A DNA stretch of 64,000 nt from Poa pratensis (Eukaryota; Streptophyta; Magnoliopsida; Poales; Poaceae). The translations under genes were made by a program, and so were the position numbers. Below the pieces are notes generated by a model that worked only from the letters and a program-made list of their open reading frames with translations, was not told the DNA's origin and did not search any database. Below, piece after piece: positions 21,033 to 33,372 of this stretch. The stretch is from contig CAMZMU010000089.1 in NCBI GenBank assembly GCA_947311845.1, positions 19,597,338-19,661,337 of the forward strand. The letters run 5' to 3'. Each line of letters starts with the position of its first letter. Within the stretch, counting starts at the first letter, position 1.

Positions 21033-21462
21033 CTGATAAATTCAAGGATAATAAATATGCAGAAACCTCACATGTTCTCTGACATTGTTAAGAATAGCAA
21101 CTGCAATCAGCGCACTGTCGACTGAAAGCTTGACCTTCCTCAATAATTTGTACATGGATCAAGTGCTTCATCCGGTAGCATGATGGGAAGAATGGATGAT
21201 GCAACATTGACAAAGATTTGCATCGCCTCGACATGCTGAAGAGTGAGGCATTAGTGTAAAATAAGAGTGTTGCATCGGTGTGTATTAGTTGAAGATTTGC
21301 ATTAATGAACCTATTTGTAGCCGCAAAGGTCCTTATGAAGTTTTGATGATCATTCTTCAAGCACCAACTCAACTGCATAGTTCCGGACGTCGCACCGTTG
21401 ATCCTCACAACTCCCTGCCGAGGCAAGGCAATGCATTATCTCTGGAATGCTTGTTATCTCGT

Positions 21463-21893
21463 GTCCGCTACACTCGTGCCAGGGACCCTGGTGGCGGCGT
21501 CGGCGCACTGGACGTCCTCGGCCAGCTGCCTCGCGTCCCGGCGGCGAGGAACCGGTCTTCCTGCAGCGTGATCGCTCGGCGCCGCCGCGGCTCGGGACGG
21601 CGCCTGGGCCGATCTGGGCGTCCTCGACATGGGTGCCGATGTAGGGCAGGTCGGCGTGGCCGCCCTCGAGCAGTACGGGATGGGACAGGGAGGAGCAAGA
21701 ACCGCGCGGTGACGCCCGCGAGCTCCGTGGAGATGAGGCGGATGGTGGGGTCGCGGACGCGGAGGACGGTGAGGAAGAGGATTAGGATGATGAGGGCGAG
21801 AAGTACGGACAGGCTGCCGATGAGGCACCGGCGGCGGCGGCGGCGCTGGCGCCTGGCGGTGTGCGGAGGAGGCTCTGTTTTGGATCGAGCCAT
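21463..21893 (-). pseudogene. NHL / LEA_2 family membrane protein, frameshifted
   Basis: From the Met at 21893, a basic N-terminus (ARRQRRRRRRCLIGSLSVLL) leads into one membrane span and the motif FLTVLRVRDPTIRLISTELA. This is the signature of NDR1/HIN1-like (LEA_2) proteins, which sit in the plasma membrane and take part in stress or immune responses. Beyond that point the expected domain appears in alternating frames: one frame gives GGHADLPYIGTHVEDAQIGP and another gives ITLQEDRFLAAG. At least two frameshifts are therefore present, and no complete LEA_2 domain survives. Confidence 0.6.
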
Positions 21894-22039
21894 CCATGGG
21901 TTGACTCGAGAACGAAGAGCTGCGAGCCCGAACCGGTAAGTTCCACTTGGCGGTGGCAAACGTGTAATATTTTCTAACTTGGCCTAACAACGTAAGGATA
22001 AAATTGGAAATTTAAAAAACGTACCATCACCACCTTTAG

Positions 22040-22655
22040 GCATATTATATAGTAGAGATTAGGTAAAGATTTACGTGGGGGGATGGAGTTTTGGCTCTCT
22101 GGTCCATATACTCCTTGTATCTGAACCATCGAACATTGCTTCCAGATCTGTGCCCGAACTAATTTCTGGGGTCATACGGACGCACAGAAAAGGTTGTATT
22201 CAGAGCCGTGTATTGGCAGCGTAGGTACAGTTGGACCACCATGAGCAGTTTTTCTCTGAATCGTGCCGTTTGCAGCGTGTGCCTGTGAGTTCGTGACGGA
22301 ATATTTGGTAGACCGACAGGCCATAGCCATAAACAGGACTTTGTCCAGGATTGTGGTACAGAAGATTTATAATTGCTAAACAATTCTCTCCTCAATGCAT
22401 TTTACTTCTTAAACTGTGGCATGTGCAACACCATTACTTAGAAGAACTGTATTATCACCAATCCAGAGGAATTTCTTTGGTTAGAAGAAAATTGCAATCA
22501 TATCTCACTGCCCAGTTTTTCAAATCAAGAGAAGCAGATACTGACATTCACAGGAAAAGTTCACAAGAATTATGTAGCAAAAAATTGTCACAAAATCACT
22601 TTGCATGGAAAAAAATTGGTGAACAAAACAGATTGCACTGGACAACAGAAGTACT
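22040..22655. other. Spacer; no gene supported
   Basis: Only short frames on both strands without motif, splice pattern or repeat structure that I can name. Confidence 0.3.
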
Positions 22656-22659
22656 CGAA

Positions 22660-24020
22660 ATAGGCTTTCGCCCCGCTTTATAAATAAAGCAACAACCACC
22701 ATACAACCAACGATACAAACGCAACACCACACAAGTTGGGGCAGCAGCACACACACTCCCAAAGACAAGAAAAGAGCAAGAAAAAACGGAGACAAAGGCG
22801 GATCGACTAAACTACGGTTACTCGCGACCGCTGCGCTCCTCCGAAGAAGTACCACCACGCTCCTAGTGACGAACCGTCGAGTACCAAGCAGCACCTTAAA
22901 GAAGGAGAGCCGCTGCTGCCCAGACCAGCGCACCGGTCCTAGGGTTTCCCCCGGCACCAAGGGAAGCAGACGGAGTATAGCCACGACGCCCTTCAGGAAT
23001 GGGAAGATGCCACCCACAGGCGGCACCACGTCGGTGTCGGCGACCCGACAAGGATTTCTCCCGTAAAAAACTCTGTCTGCAATCCCAAACGACACGTAGC
23101 ACAGGAGCCCACGAGAACAAAGCCTCGCCACCACCAGACACACCGCCCGCCAGCAAGCGCCACCACGGATACAAAGTCACCACCGCGTCTCACCGAAGCT
23201 AGCTTCCCGAGGTCTGCAATACGGAGTCGAGGAGTAACTTGAGGTTGGGTCAGCAGTACTGCGGCCACGCGGGAGGGAACTACCTCCACCGCCAGGGGCA
23301 GTAGTCGACCGGACGCGACTGCAAAGCACACCAGTCCCCTTCAGGTCCGGCCAGACCCAGCGGGTCCGTAAAGCCCCCTCGGGGCACACTAGTCCTAATG
23401 GGGTCCGGCCGGTCCCAGAATGGGCCCGTGAAGCCCGCCGTCACGCTGCAACAGGCCGGCCACAGTTGCCGCTAAACCCCTACTCGATCTACACCCCTAC
23501 CATCTGCAGAGCAAGCAGCGCGTCGGACAGGCCGGCCCGCCCCAACCCAGATCGGGCCCGAGGGGCCCAGATCTGGGCCGAGGGGCACCACCGTCGCTGC
23601 CACGCAGCAGCTCGCCGCCCTGCTGTGCTGCGCTGCCCGCAGCACCACACAGGCGCCGACGTGTCGCCATCCACCGGCCGGAGCCGACCTGCAGCCGCCC
23701 AGAGCGCACCGCCGCCGGAGAACCGTCGCCCGCGAGACGTCCTCTCCGCAGCGGGTAGAGAAGCTCCGCCGCCGCCGGCACCGCCCGAGCCGCGCTCGGC
23801 GGCTCGCGCTGACGGCGGCGGCAGAGGAGAGGCGAGAGGGAGCTTCCGGGAAGGAGAGGGTCGAGGCCGCGCCCGGCCGCCGCGGGGGCAGCGCGGACGC
23901 GGGAGGCTGGGGGGAGAGGAGAAGGGGAGGGGGCGGCGTGGGCTGGCCGGCGGCACGGGCGCGGTTTCGCCTAGGGTTCGCTCCGCTCGCTCGGGTTAGG
24001 CTCGCTCGGGTTCGGTAGAC
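22660..24020 (-). mobile_element. GC-rich retroposon-like block (copy 2, minus orientation)
   Basis: Read on the minus strand, a GC-rich body ends in TTATAAAGCGGGGCGAAAGCC (reverse complement of about 22665-22685), an ending characteristic of grass LINE 3' tails. The opposite edge near 24000 carries repeated CGCTCGGGTT. No recognisable protein domain is encoded. It is grouped with the other GC-rich blocks by composition and tail, not by proven sequence identity. Confidence 0.45.
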
Positions 24021-24984
24021 AATACTGCGGCTACACTAGGCACTAGAATGGCTACCGACAACAGAAGAATACATTGTTTGATTCAAGCCTCCAACATTAT
24101 TAATTATTGCTGCTGCTAGGAATACATTGTTTGATTCAAAATCTGCAATACAAGCACTGATGCAGCACCAAATCAATCTCGCTTCATCACAAAACTGAAA
24201 GAATACTCAAAGCAACGCCAAGCAAATGAAGAACCACACGCAGAAACGCAAGAGAAGCCGCCGTTGGTGCTCAACCAAGAATCCACCTACTGACCTGCAC
24301 GACCTTGACCAGGGCACATGAAGATGAAAATCACAGGAGTAGATGCCGACATGTCTGGTATGGCAGGAGTTGAGGGGAACGTCAGATCCGCGTTTTCTGG
24401 TGGCCAAAGATGAGGGGCATGCAGATCCGTGCTCTCCGGCCGCCGGAGTTGAGGCAGACTACGGATCCAGATTGAGGAAGAAGAGGAGGAAGCCTTGTGG
24501 TGAGGTTTTTCACAAACAACAGGGAATCGCTGTGGGCGAGGACGACATGGAGTGGGGAAAAGTGGGTCCATGTTCGTGAGACGGTACAGGTTCGACTGAA
24601 ACGGCGCTGCACGCCTGCACGCATTGAATGGGTCTGAGAAGGTAGGATGGTAGGCCTATGTACTGTTCAAAAAGGGAGAGGCAAACAACAATACGTCTGG
24701 AATACACAGAGGATTGCAAATCCCAAGAAAACTCAGCAGTATAGATTAAGGGAGCATCTGGACCTGAGTGCCAAAACGGATTTCCGTTTACGTGGTCTCT
24801 ATATATATAGAGCTTTACCCAGTATATGACACAAACAACTACTCGCAGGTCCGGTACTACCGCGTCTCGAGAAGAATCTAACATAAGAACAACAATAAAT
24901 TTTGTAAATGAAATCCAATTTAGATAAAACCAAATTTGTTAGAAATGTAACAACAAGCACTATCCAACTAGGAAAAGCTTACTA

Positions 24985-25110
24985 CTATATCACTCTGTAT
25001 TGGACTTCATTTCTAGGGGATAAACAATACGAGAGGGGCTAATCTTCTATCACTCTGTATTGGACTTTATTTCTAGGGAATAAACAATACAGGTCTGGAG
25101 AAGGGCTGAA
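24985..25110. repeat. 60-bp tandem duplication
   Basis: TCACTCTGTATTGGACTTCA with the following TTTCTAGGGGATAAACAATA begins at 24990 and again at 25050, with minor differences. The remainder of 24021-25350 has only short frames and no gene that I can support. Confidence 0.8.
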
Positions 25111-25358
25111 TCTTCTATTTCTCACTTCGTTTCCTTCAGGTATACATATTGTAGTCTATACACTCTAGTCTCTGAAGTTATTGCTATTTAATTTACACCT
25201 ATGTCTCACACAAGAAAGAAATGTTCGAAACCATGAAAGAACCGTAAGTATTGCCATTTAGCCAGGCAGCCAAGGGGCCAGGGCAAACACAGATCATGCA
25301 AGCAAGCGCGTTACAGAAAGCAAAGCGTTGACTGGGAGGCCTCGTTGACCACATCTGA

Positions 25359-26404
25359 TCAATACTTGCTGCTGGTACGAATTCCTGCTCCGACGACGAC
25401 GATCACGAAGACGATGGCGACGGCCACCACGGCCACGACGGCAGGATGATCCTTCATCTTCCTCCCTGCACAAACAAATACAATCGTGAATCGTCATTCT
25501 TCTACCGGTACACTCTAGAGATCACAGCTAGCTTAGGGGAACTCACGAAGCCTTGCGCCTTTTCCCATGGCCATGGGAGCGGATATCTCGAGCCGCAGGT
25601 AGCATCTGTAGCGGAACACGTTGGCCACGCCTGCCGACTGAACGCCGTCGTTCTCGTGCGCCTGTACCCGGAGACGCTCCGATAGTTCCCGCGCCGATTC
25701 CTCCAGGCAACGCATGCAGTCCGTCGCTGCGGTGACGTTCCCCGGGCACTGCGCCAGCACGCGCACCGTGCTGTTCGCCTGGACCGCCACGCTCGCCGTG
25801 GCCAGCATCCGTCCGCCGGAGCTGCTGCCGTTGGCGGCGCGCGGCGCCAGGGACTGCGCCAGGTCGACGAGCTGCTTGACGTCGTAGAACTCGGGGTAGC
25901 GGTTGGCGACGTCGTCCCGGTCGTCGTAGTCGAACCTCCAGAAGGCCTTCTCGTCCTCGCTGGCGGACGAGGCGTTGGTGTCGCCGTAGGCGAGGAAGCA
26001 GCCGGCGTTCCAGAACGCGGCCCGCTGGCTGCCGTTGCAGTTCCATGTCCAAGCGAGGGCGGTGGAGAGGCGCTTGCGGCAGTCGTGGGACTCGCCGCCG
26101 TAGCAGGAGGCGCGCGCGAACGCGCGGCCGTCGGCGGAGCGGAGGGAGGCGAAGCCCGTCGGCGCGGCGGCTGAAGGGAGGGCGGCAAGGAGCGGCGCGA
26201 GGCTGGCTCGGAAGGCGGTGCCATTGGCGGCGGTGGACGCCCACAGTGGGCGGCAGCGGCAGTCGCCTAACAGGTAGCCACCCCGTAGTCCACGATGCTC
26301 TGGGGGGCCGTCGGGATGGCCAGCACGGTGCTCTGGGGGGCCGCCGGGATGGCCAGCACGGCGAGAACGATGGCCAGGAGGCATTGATGCGTCTGTAGCG
26401 CCAT
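25359..26404 (-). pseudogene. Double-DUF26 membrane protein, copy B (frameshifted)
   Basis: Two exons match copy F: exon 1 26404-25547 (donor GTGAGT) and exon 2 25465-25359 (acceptor TTGTGCAG), which encodes KMKDHPAVVAVVAVAIVFVI, a membrane span with a short tail ending SSKY. The signal peptide (MALQTHQCLLAIVLAVLAIP) is followed by a 33-bp tandem duplication at 26294-26359. A 1-bp deletion at about 26285 then puts the mature domains in another frame; exon length 858+107 is one base short of a multiple of three. The first DUF26 motif reads CYGGESHDCRKR, so its third cysteine is replaced by arginine. The second motif (CPGNVTAATDCMRC) is intact. An upstream in-frame Met at 26498 exists but would give no signal peptide. 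Confidence 0.82.
26294..26359. repeat. 33-bp tandem duplication in the signal peptide region of copy B
   Basis: Two 33-bp units, differing at three positions, duplicate the codons for VLAIPAAPQST. The unit is a multiple of three and by itself keeps the frame. Confidence 0.88.
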
Positions 26405-26590
26405 TGCCGCTGCCGAGTTGACAATCTGTGGTGGGAATAGCACGCCGCCGAGGAGGAGACTTTGATGCTCGAGCTAGCGTTCGAGCGCATGTTACCACGC
26501 GCAGACGGAAGCGCGCGACGACTGGCTGCCGTGCGTTCGGACTTACGACGCGCGCACGATGACGTCGTACGGTGGCAGAATGGAGCTAAC

Positions 26591-28737
26591 TCTATTACTC
26601 CGTATATATACTAAAAGCAAAATAGGTTGTCTAATAAAGCCATCACGTTAAGCCACATCATCTAAATTAATTTTAGTTGTCCGATCTAAAATACGTGGTT
26701 AGGATTTAATGAAATATTAGTAGTCACGTTAATGTGTTTGACACGATAACATATTGTCCGTTTAACAAACCAGCCGGAACACGCTACCTACCTGGAACCA
26801 TAGCTGCAGAAAAAAAAAAGACCACGTACGTCCGCGGACGGTACGAAACTAGCTAACCTTGCTAGAACGTGATAGCTGGAAGGAAAAAAGAAAGGTAAAC
26901 TTTTTTTTCTCTAAACTGATCGGTAGCTAGAAGCAAAAGAGAAAAAAAAACCCTACCTAAACGTGGTGTCCAAGGGTAGCGGCTGTTAGTTTATGGACTG
27001 TTTAGAATAATGCTAAATTGATCGGTAAGAAATTTCTCTGTTTTATTTACCATGGTTCTAAGTATAGTCAAAGTTAATTTTTGTAAAGTTTGACCAAATA
27101 TGTACCAATAAATACATATATATATTTCTAAATAAATTTGTATAATATGAAATTAAGTTTTACGATCATTCTAATAACAAGGAGATGGTATTTCAGATGT
27201 TGATATTTTTCCTGTATATGTGGTGAAAATTTATAAAGTTTGATTTTGATTAAATTTGGAAAACATGGTTGTTGTGCATGAAGGGAGTACGTTGTTTTTA
27301 TGATTGAGTACACATAAATGAAAATTTTATCGACTACCATCATACTTAACCAAAGTACTCCAAAGATGCCTGCATAAGTTGGAGTCGTCGAATTTAAAAA
27401 TTAATGAAGTCACGACATTAGTCGGACTATGTACATTATTCTATTATTTAGTACACATAAATGACAATTATTCGACCGCCATCAGACCAACACTCTCACA
27501 AAACGCCTTTTGGAGTCGTGGAATTTTAATATTAATGATATCACAACATTACTCACACTATCAACGGGAGCGTCCCTCATAGTAATGAAATTACGGACTT
27601 AATGATAAACACATGACTTAGCAACCACTTCTCACGAGGATGTGAATGTGCTTCTAAACAGATATTCCGACTTAATGATACACAAAGCGTCAAGCCTTCA
27701 AATTGATGAAGATGCAATATTGGTGGACACACTATCGATGAGAATGTCCCTCACATTATAACATATTTTGACTTAATGGTTCATACAGAGTTAACTCACC
27801 ACAGATTATCGCTTTATATGTTTCATATTCACAATCCAAGTAAGGTGTGCCAATACTATTTTTAATCGAAGGACCTGAAAAGCGTACACTTAATTATTAT
27901 GAGTTGTTTTCGAGGATATTGCTTGGTTTGTATAGTAGACATATTTGGACTATTGTATATGTCTTTCTCAAAATTAACAAAATCAACATACAAGCACATG
28001 TCATTTCAATTGCACAATAAAATTGACGACATATTAACAGTCCTGAATTATGCTATCTAAGCCAAGTCATTTTCCATAACACAAAAAATACATGTGTCCG
28101 GGTGTGTATAACCATTGAATGAAGATCAGAATAAGTTAAGAGTCTAGAGACTTAGATTCATACATCATCTCTAACTTTGACTACCGAGGAATAAACATGT
28201 TAACGCATATGCCTACAACAACCTATCCTTAGCAGCATTTTTATATAAAAAATAATAGAGAAAGTTTCACCAACGTCATGTTTGTAAGGTGTTGCACATT
28301 GTGACATGGAGGGAGTAAATGAGAGAAAGAAACATCAAAACAAGATAATTCTAAATATTAAATTTTACCTACCTATTAACGAGGGTAAACCGTTTTATCT
28401 GAATTCAATGATTTTTTTATCAAAGATAACTAACCTAGCGTAATGATGTAACATCATGTCAAAACTATAGGTCAATTTACAATATTCGTTATCGCTTACA
28501 AGGGTGTTTCAACATATGGCATGATAATCATTTGGCCACAAGTTTCAGATTGCAAAATATGTTAGTCGCATACCTGATATCTTGCTTACCGAAACATTTG
28601 CATTAGTTGTTGAACAAATTTGTTTATTGTGACATTATTAAAATAATGTTATATCAAAAAAATCATTTTTATATTTATTAAACACTTTCAACCAACTATA
28701 GATAATGCCCTCGCATTTGCGAGGGCCACCATGCTAG
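26591..28737 (+). mobile_element. Helitron (non-autonomous), 5' end approximate
   Basis: The 3' terminus is diagnostic: a hairpin, CCCTCGCATTTGCGAGGG, followed by CCACCATG and CTAG at 28734-28737, with T as the next base. The 5' end near 26591 reads TCTATTACTCCGTATATATA, then CTAAAAGCAAAAT, resembling Triticeae Helitron starts, but the base before it is C rather than A, so this end is uncertain. The interior is AT-rich and non-coding, with Stowaway-like remnants near 27050-27295 and 28293-28317. There is no Rep/helicase gene. Confidence 0.7.
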
Positions 28738-29636
28738 TTTTTTTAAATAATACATTTTATTACAGGAAGTCAAATAATATTACGCGGATTGAGAGTATTT
28801 AAAAAATAATACACCCTAATTTGCGGCCTGGACGATAGGGACCTGTCGTCGGGGGCCAGGACGATAGGCCCTTATCGCTTTCGCCGCAGACGACAGGGGT
28901 GTGGCTGGGCCAGCCGACGCGGACGACGAGCCACTCGTCCTCGAGTGGACGGTAATCGTCCACGTCGCCGATTACAGGCCCTATCGTCCGGGCCGCCGAC
29001 GATAAGTCGCTGGCTAAAATCCACGCCCGTTTCTTTCTTCTTCCTCGCGTTTCCTCTATGCTGTTCTTCCTCCTCCGGCGACTCTCTCCCGATTTCGTCG
29101 ATTCAACCATAGAAACTCCATTTTAGAGCATATTAGAGGTGCTAGGGAGCAAGGGAAACATCCATATCCTCATGGGATAGTTAGGGGAGGCGATTTGGTG
29201 GTGGTATTTTGGAGGGATGGTGGAGATGTGGTGCTCATGGTGGTGGTGGTCGTGGTGGTTGTGATGGTTAGGTGCTGCTTCTTCTGCCGGTGAGGTGGTG
29301 GTGGTGCTGTTCCGGTGAATCGAGTCACGCTTCAAGGATAAGTGTTGTTTTGCTAATTCCGGTGTTATGTAGATAATTAGGGTTTAGATCAATTAGATTT
29401 GCGTTAATAGTTAGGTTGTCGTGCGGTATTATTTAGTAGGTCGTGTCGTCGAGAATCTCGTAGTTGCTATTATTTAGTGATTCGTAATTAGTGCAAGCGT
29501 TCGATATATATATTTAGTGGTGCTCGGCAGTTATTTTTTCGGAGAGTCGGTATCAATTTTATCGTGCGATACTAAGTAGTTGTTCGGGTTATTATTATTA
29601 ATCGATGGTACTTAATATTTTTCTAGGCGAACAGAG

Positions 29637-30707
29637 ATGTCTGATGTAGTGAAGTGTACGTTCTACTACGGTGATGGTAATGTGTTAACAAATGAATTGG
29701 GGCCAGATTTGAGTCAGTTTCAGAACTCGGAGTTGGAACTTAATTCCCTGTAGACATGGTCGATTAGTCAGGTGAAAAACTGGTTGGCAGGATGTTTAGG
29801 GCTTAATCCTGAAACAGACACCGTTGGTGTGCATGCATTGTGGTCGAAGTCAAGGTCAAGGGCAGACATATTCTTCTATCTGAGGCCGATAGATCGGACC
29901 TCTCAGTGGGTGTGCTGGCTGCAAGCCTGTGAAACCAGGGGCACAAACCCAGTCGCCCTTCTGCTTCCTGTCGCGAAGGAAGTGAATTCATATGTCGGGG
30001 AGGGTGGTCATGAACCTGGGCAGAGCAGTCAAGAGATGCATACTGAAGAACATGATTATAGCCAGTCAGGAGATGTTGGAGGCGGCGGTTACGAGTCCGG
30101 CGAGAACAGTCAGGCTAATGCGGAGGATGATTATACTGGTGAGGCAGATGCGGACGATCAATTTGGGCATATGCAGAACCAGATGGAAGAGGAAGATACG
30201 GATGGTGATAGTGCTGACGCCGATGATTCCGACGAGTCAGATGACGAGCTGGAGGTGCCAAATCCAGCGTCATGGAATCATGACTATACTTCTGCGATGA
30301 CCGTGAATGATGGTCATGATTCTGCATGGCAATATCACGAGAATAATATTGCCGTTGGTGCTCTCTATCCTGACAAGCAACATTTGCAGGACGCGATCAT
30401 TAAGTGGGCAATGTCGACGGCGAGGGTTTTCAGAACAAAGGTGTCTAGTAAGAAATATCTGACAATGGAATGCCAGGTACCGAGCTGTCCAGCGAGGGGG
30501 CATGGCTATCTCCCTATGTTTGGGCTAAACTGGAAGGTCAGTGACGTGGTACAGCACATATGTAAACTTCAAACCATACCTAAAGATCATGCCAATATTT
30601 CGTCCACCCTTCTTGCTCGGTTGCTTTACTCGGAGTTAGTAGTGGGCAAAGATGTGGAAGTTAAGGCCATTGTGCAAAAAGTGTTGACCGGAGTTAGTAT
30701 GTTTTAA
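29637..30707 (+). pseudogene. MuDR-type transposase N-terminal region, truncated
   Basis: The frame starts at 29637 (MSDVVKCTFYYGDGNV), the usual opening of grass MULE transposases, and is interrupted by TAG at 29751-29753. It continues with NWLAGCLGLNPETDTVGVHA and YLRPIDRTSQWVCWLQACET, then a long acidic linker (GESGENSQ-type and DDSDESDDELEVP). Next comes the MuDR DNA-binding-like part (NNIAVGALYPDKQHLQDAII, YLTMECQVPSCPARGHGY, VSDVVQHICKL). It ends at TAA 30705-30707, where MULE transposases would proceed to the DDE domain; that domain is absent. The plant mobile domain gene starts 12 bp later. Confidence 0.8.
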
Positions 30708-30718
30708 ATTTTGCAGGA

Positions 30719-33303
30719 ATGGAGACGGTATACTTGATTAATGAGGCCGTGGATAGGAAGCATCGTGCTAGGATATTGCAGCAACGTAGGCTCGAAACCC
30801 TCATCACTCGCGGATCTAGGGAAAACTGGCAGATACACCCTGCTTGGGTTGATAGGTATGTGTTCAAATTAAGTTCTGATTACACATTTTATACATGTTG
30901 AGACACTATACCCGTAAACTAAACATGTATGTTATTTTGTACAAACAGGTTGAAGTGGGCCGGGCTTTTACCGTTGGCGCGGCTAGTTGAGGACACACCT
31001 CAGTCTTTACGACTAAAGATTGACCACTCCCTGCTCACTTGCTTAGTTGACAGATGGAGGCCCGAGACGCACACGTTTCACTTTCGTTGGGGTGAGATGG
31101 CGCCCACACTGGAGGATGTGTCTTTCTTGTTGGGTCTGCCTTTGGCGGGCACGCCCATAGGACCGTTGGAGGCTCCGGCTAATTGGGAGAAGCTATGGCC
31201 GAGCGTTTTCAGGGTATTAATCCCGTCGGTGGGCCATTTGGGTCGAAAGATCATGGACCCAAGCTTGAGCGGTTGCTCGATTTTCAGGTTAGTTCAGATT
31301 TTTAAAATGTTTTACCTAACATGATCTTTCTCATTTCTCACGTACTTTCTTCGCTACATACAGATACATAAATTTCTGGGGTATCCAGCCATCCCACTCA
31401 ATGGGACACAGATCACTCGGAGCCTGGAGGCATACATCATGTGGCTGCTCGGAAAGGTTATGTTCACCGAGAACCATGTCAGCACTATCAGCGCGAGGTA
31501 CATCCCTATTGCACGTGAGATCGCGAAAGCCACAGAGCGAGGGCAAATCGCGCAGAGGAGTTGGGGGTCTGCTGTGTTAGCTGCTACCTACCGAGGTATG
31601 TGCAACGGGTGCCAACTTATTGCGCCAAATGCAGGTCTGCTTGGATGTCCTATATTGTTGCAGCTCTAGTCGTGGTAGAGGTTCCCTATCGGACGCCCAG
31701 ACGTACGAGCTGAGCAGGCTTACCCGGTGACCCCGTTGTTAGACGCTGAGAGGATAGACATGCCTACTTTCGGTACACTGTGGACGCGTCGTTCGGTATG
31801 TTTACACATCACAATTTAACGTATTGCATGCCTGTTTCATTACACATGTGATGTCACTAATTTTGTTTCCTGCAGACACGCTATGCTCAAGATAACATGC
31901 GGAATTTCTACGAGGCTTTCACCGAGCAGTTTGGCTACTTGAGCGAGGGTGCGGTTATTTGGCAGCCATATACGGAGGCTGCTATGCACGCTAAATACCC
32001 GGGTGGTATCTCCACGCTCTGCACGAGAGATCGTGACTACTGGATGACAAAATCGAAGATCATTGTCGATGTATTCGTGGAGGAGATGGGCCAGCAGCGG
32101 GTTATGAGGCAATTTGGTCTTCGACAACTTGCACTTCCTCCATTAACGGATAATCCCGTCCCACCCATCATTCATGGGTATGTATTTCTATGCGTTCCAA
32201 ACTTTTCCACATGTTAGAGCCTAGTTAAATGACGAGCACACATCACAAATGTAGGTTCTCAAGAAAAGGAACCAACAGGACCAGGCAACAGTGGCTTCAG
32301 CCGTACGTCGCAGAGTGGCACAATGCCACGGCACGAGTCTGGGTGGAGACTCTCGAGTTTGATCCGGCACTGTTCGATTCCTATTTAGCGGTTTATAGCA
32401 CCTCGACCCGAGTGCGCATCATGAGCACCCTGAGGCGACACCGGCCCCTTCTACGTGGGATATGTATCCAAGCCAGTCTACTGCAGGCACCAGACAGTAC
32501 GCCGTAAGTTCATTCCCCCTATCGAATGCAGGCCAGTATGCTTCACCTACGTTTCATTAAAAATTCTTGTCCAAATTACAGGCCCAGTTGACACACGAGC
32601 TGTAGACTGATGTGGCTACCTACGCTCGTTCGCTTTCGAGCGGACCACTACTTGAGCGCCCGCCGCATTACTCTTGGGTGCGGCGCTTGGAGGAGAGGCT
32701 CCGAGGTATCTACGAGGTGATCACTTGCACACGTTCCGATGTTGATCCGCGTCATGCAGCAACGCGGCCACCTCGTCCTTCCCAGCGACAGACGCAGCCG
32801 CAGCCCCAGCAGACTCCTGAGCAGCCGCAGCGACACCGACACCAGCCGCGACCACATCTACCTACGCAGCCTACGCCCAGACCACCGCCTCCTGACCAGG
32901 CTGGAGGTTCGTCGTGGCAGCAGCAGCAGCAGAGCCCAATGTCGGGCTTCATTCTTTGTCCACCACCCCAGCCACAGGGTATGTATTTTGTTATCTCTTG
33001 TTTTCGATATTAATCATGGTACAATTTTGTCTACTAAGTTTTTATGTTCCCTCTATCAAGATATCAGTCTTTTATGTCCGGTCAACAGTCGTTTGGATCC
33101 CCGTGGGAGAGTGAGCCGAAAGCGTACATGCATCACGGCGATTGGATGGGCATGTACAACACTCCTCCACCACAGCCCACACAGGAGACACAGCAGGAGC
33201 ACGACGAGTCCCTGATTCCTGCACGTGACGTTCGGCCACCCCACAGGTTAGGTTGGACGCCGCCGAATCCACCACGTCCGCACCGTGGCAGACGGCGTGG
33301 CTG
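30719..33303 (+). pseudogene. Transposon-borne plant mobile domain (PMD) gene, decayed
   Basis: Exons inferred from GT-AG borders: 30719-30855, 30949-31287, about 31364-31800, 31876-32178, 32255-32503, 32582-32982 and about 33059-33303. The second exon carries the PMD core (LLPLARLVEDTPQSLRLKID, FHFRWGEMAPTLEDVSFLLG). Later exons carry EAYIMWLLGKVMFTENHV, RVMRQFGLRQ and a proline/glutamine-rich tail ending RPHRGRRRG. PMD proteins include MAIN/MAIL1 of plants and many transposon proteins; their biochemical role is unsettled. Lesions are TAG at 31667 and 31676, TAG at 32603, and a phase mismatch between exons 2 and 3. The gene is therefore probably not functional in this copy. Confidence 0.8.
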
Positions 33304-33372
33304 ACACTTGTAGAGACATGTCTACCTATCTATGTATGAGAGCTTTTTATATTTATGTAAAACTAGACATAT

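Noticed and set aside
25533..26498. Copy B as an intact 321-aa protein starting at 26498
   Set aside because: The start lies in what is promoter sequence in paralogues and gives no signal peptide. The real signal peptide starts at 26404 in another frame, so a 1-bp deletion is the simpler reading.
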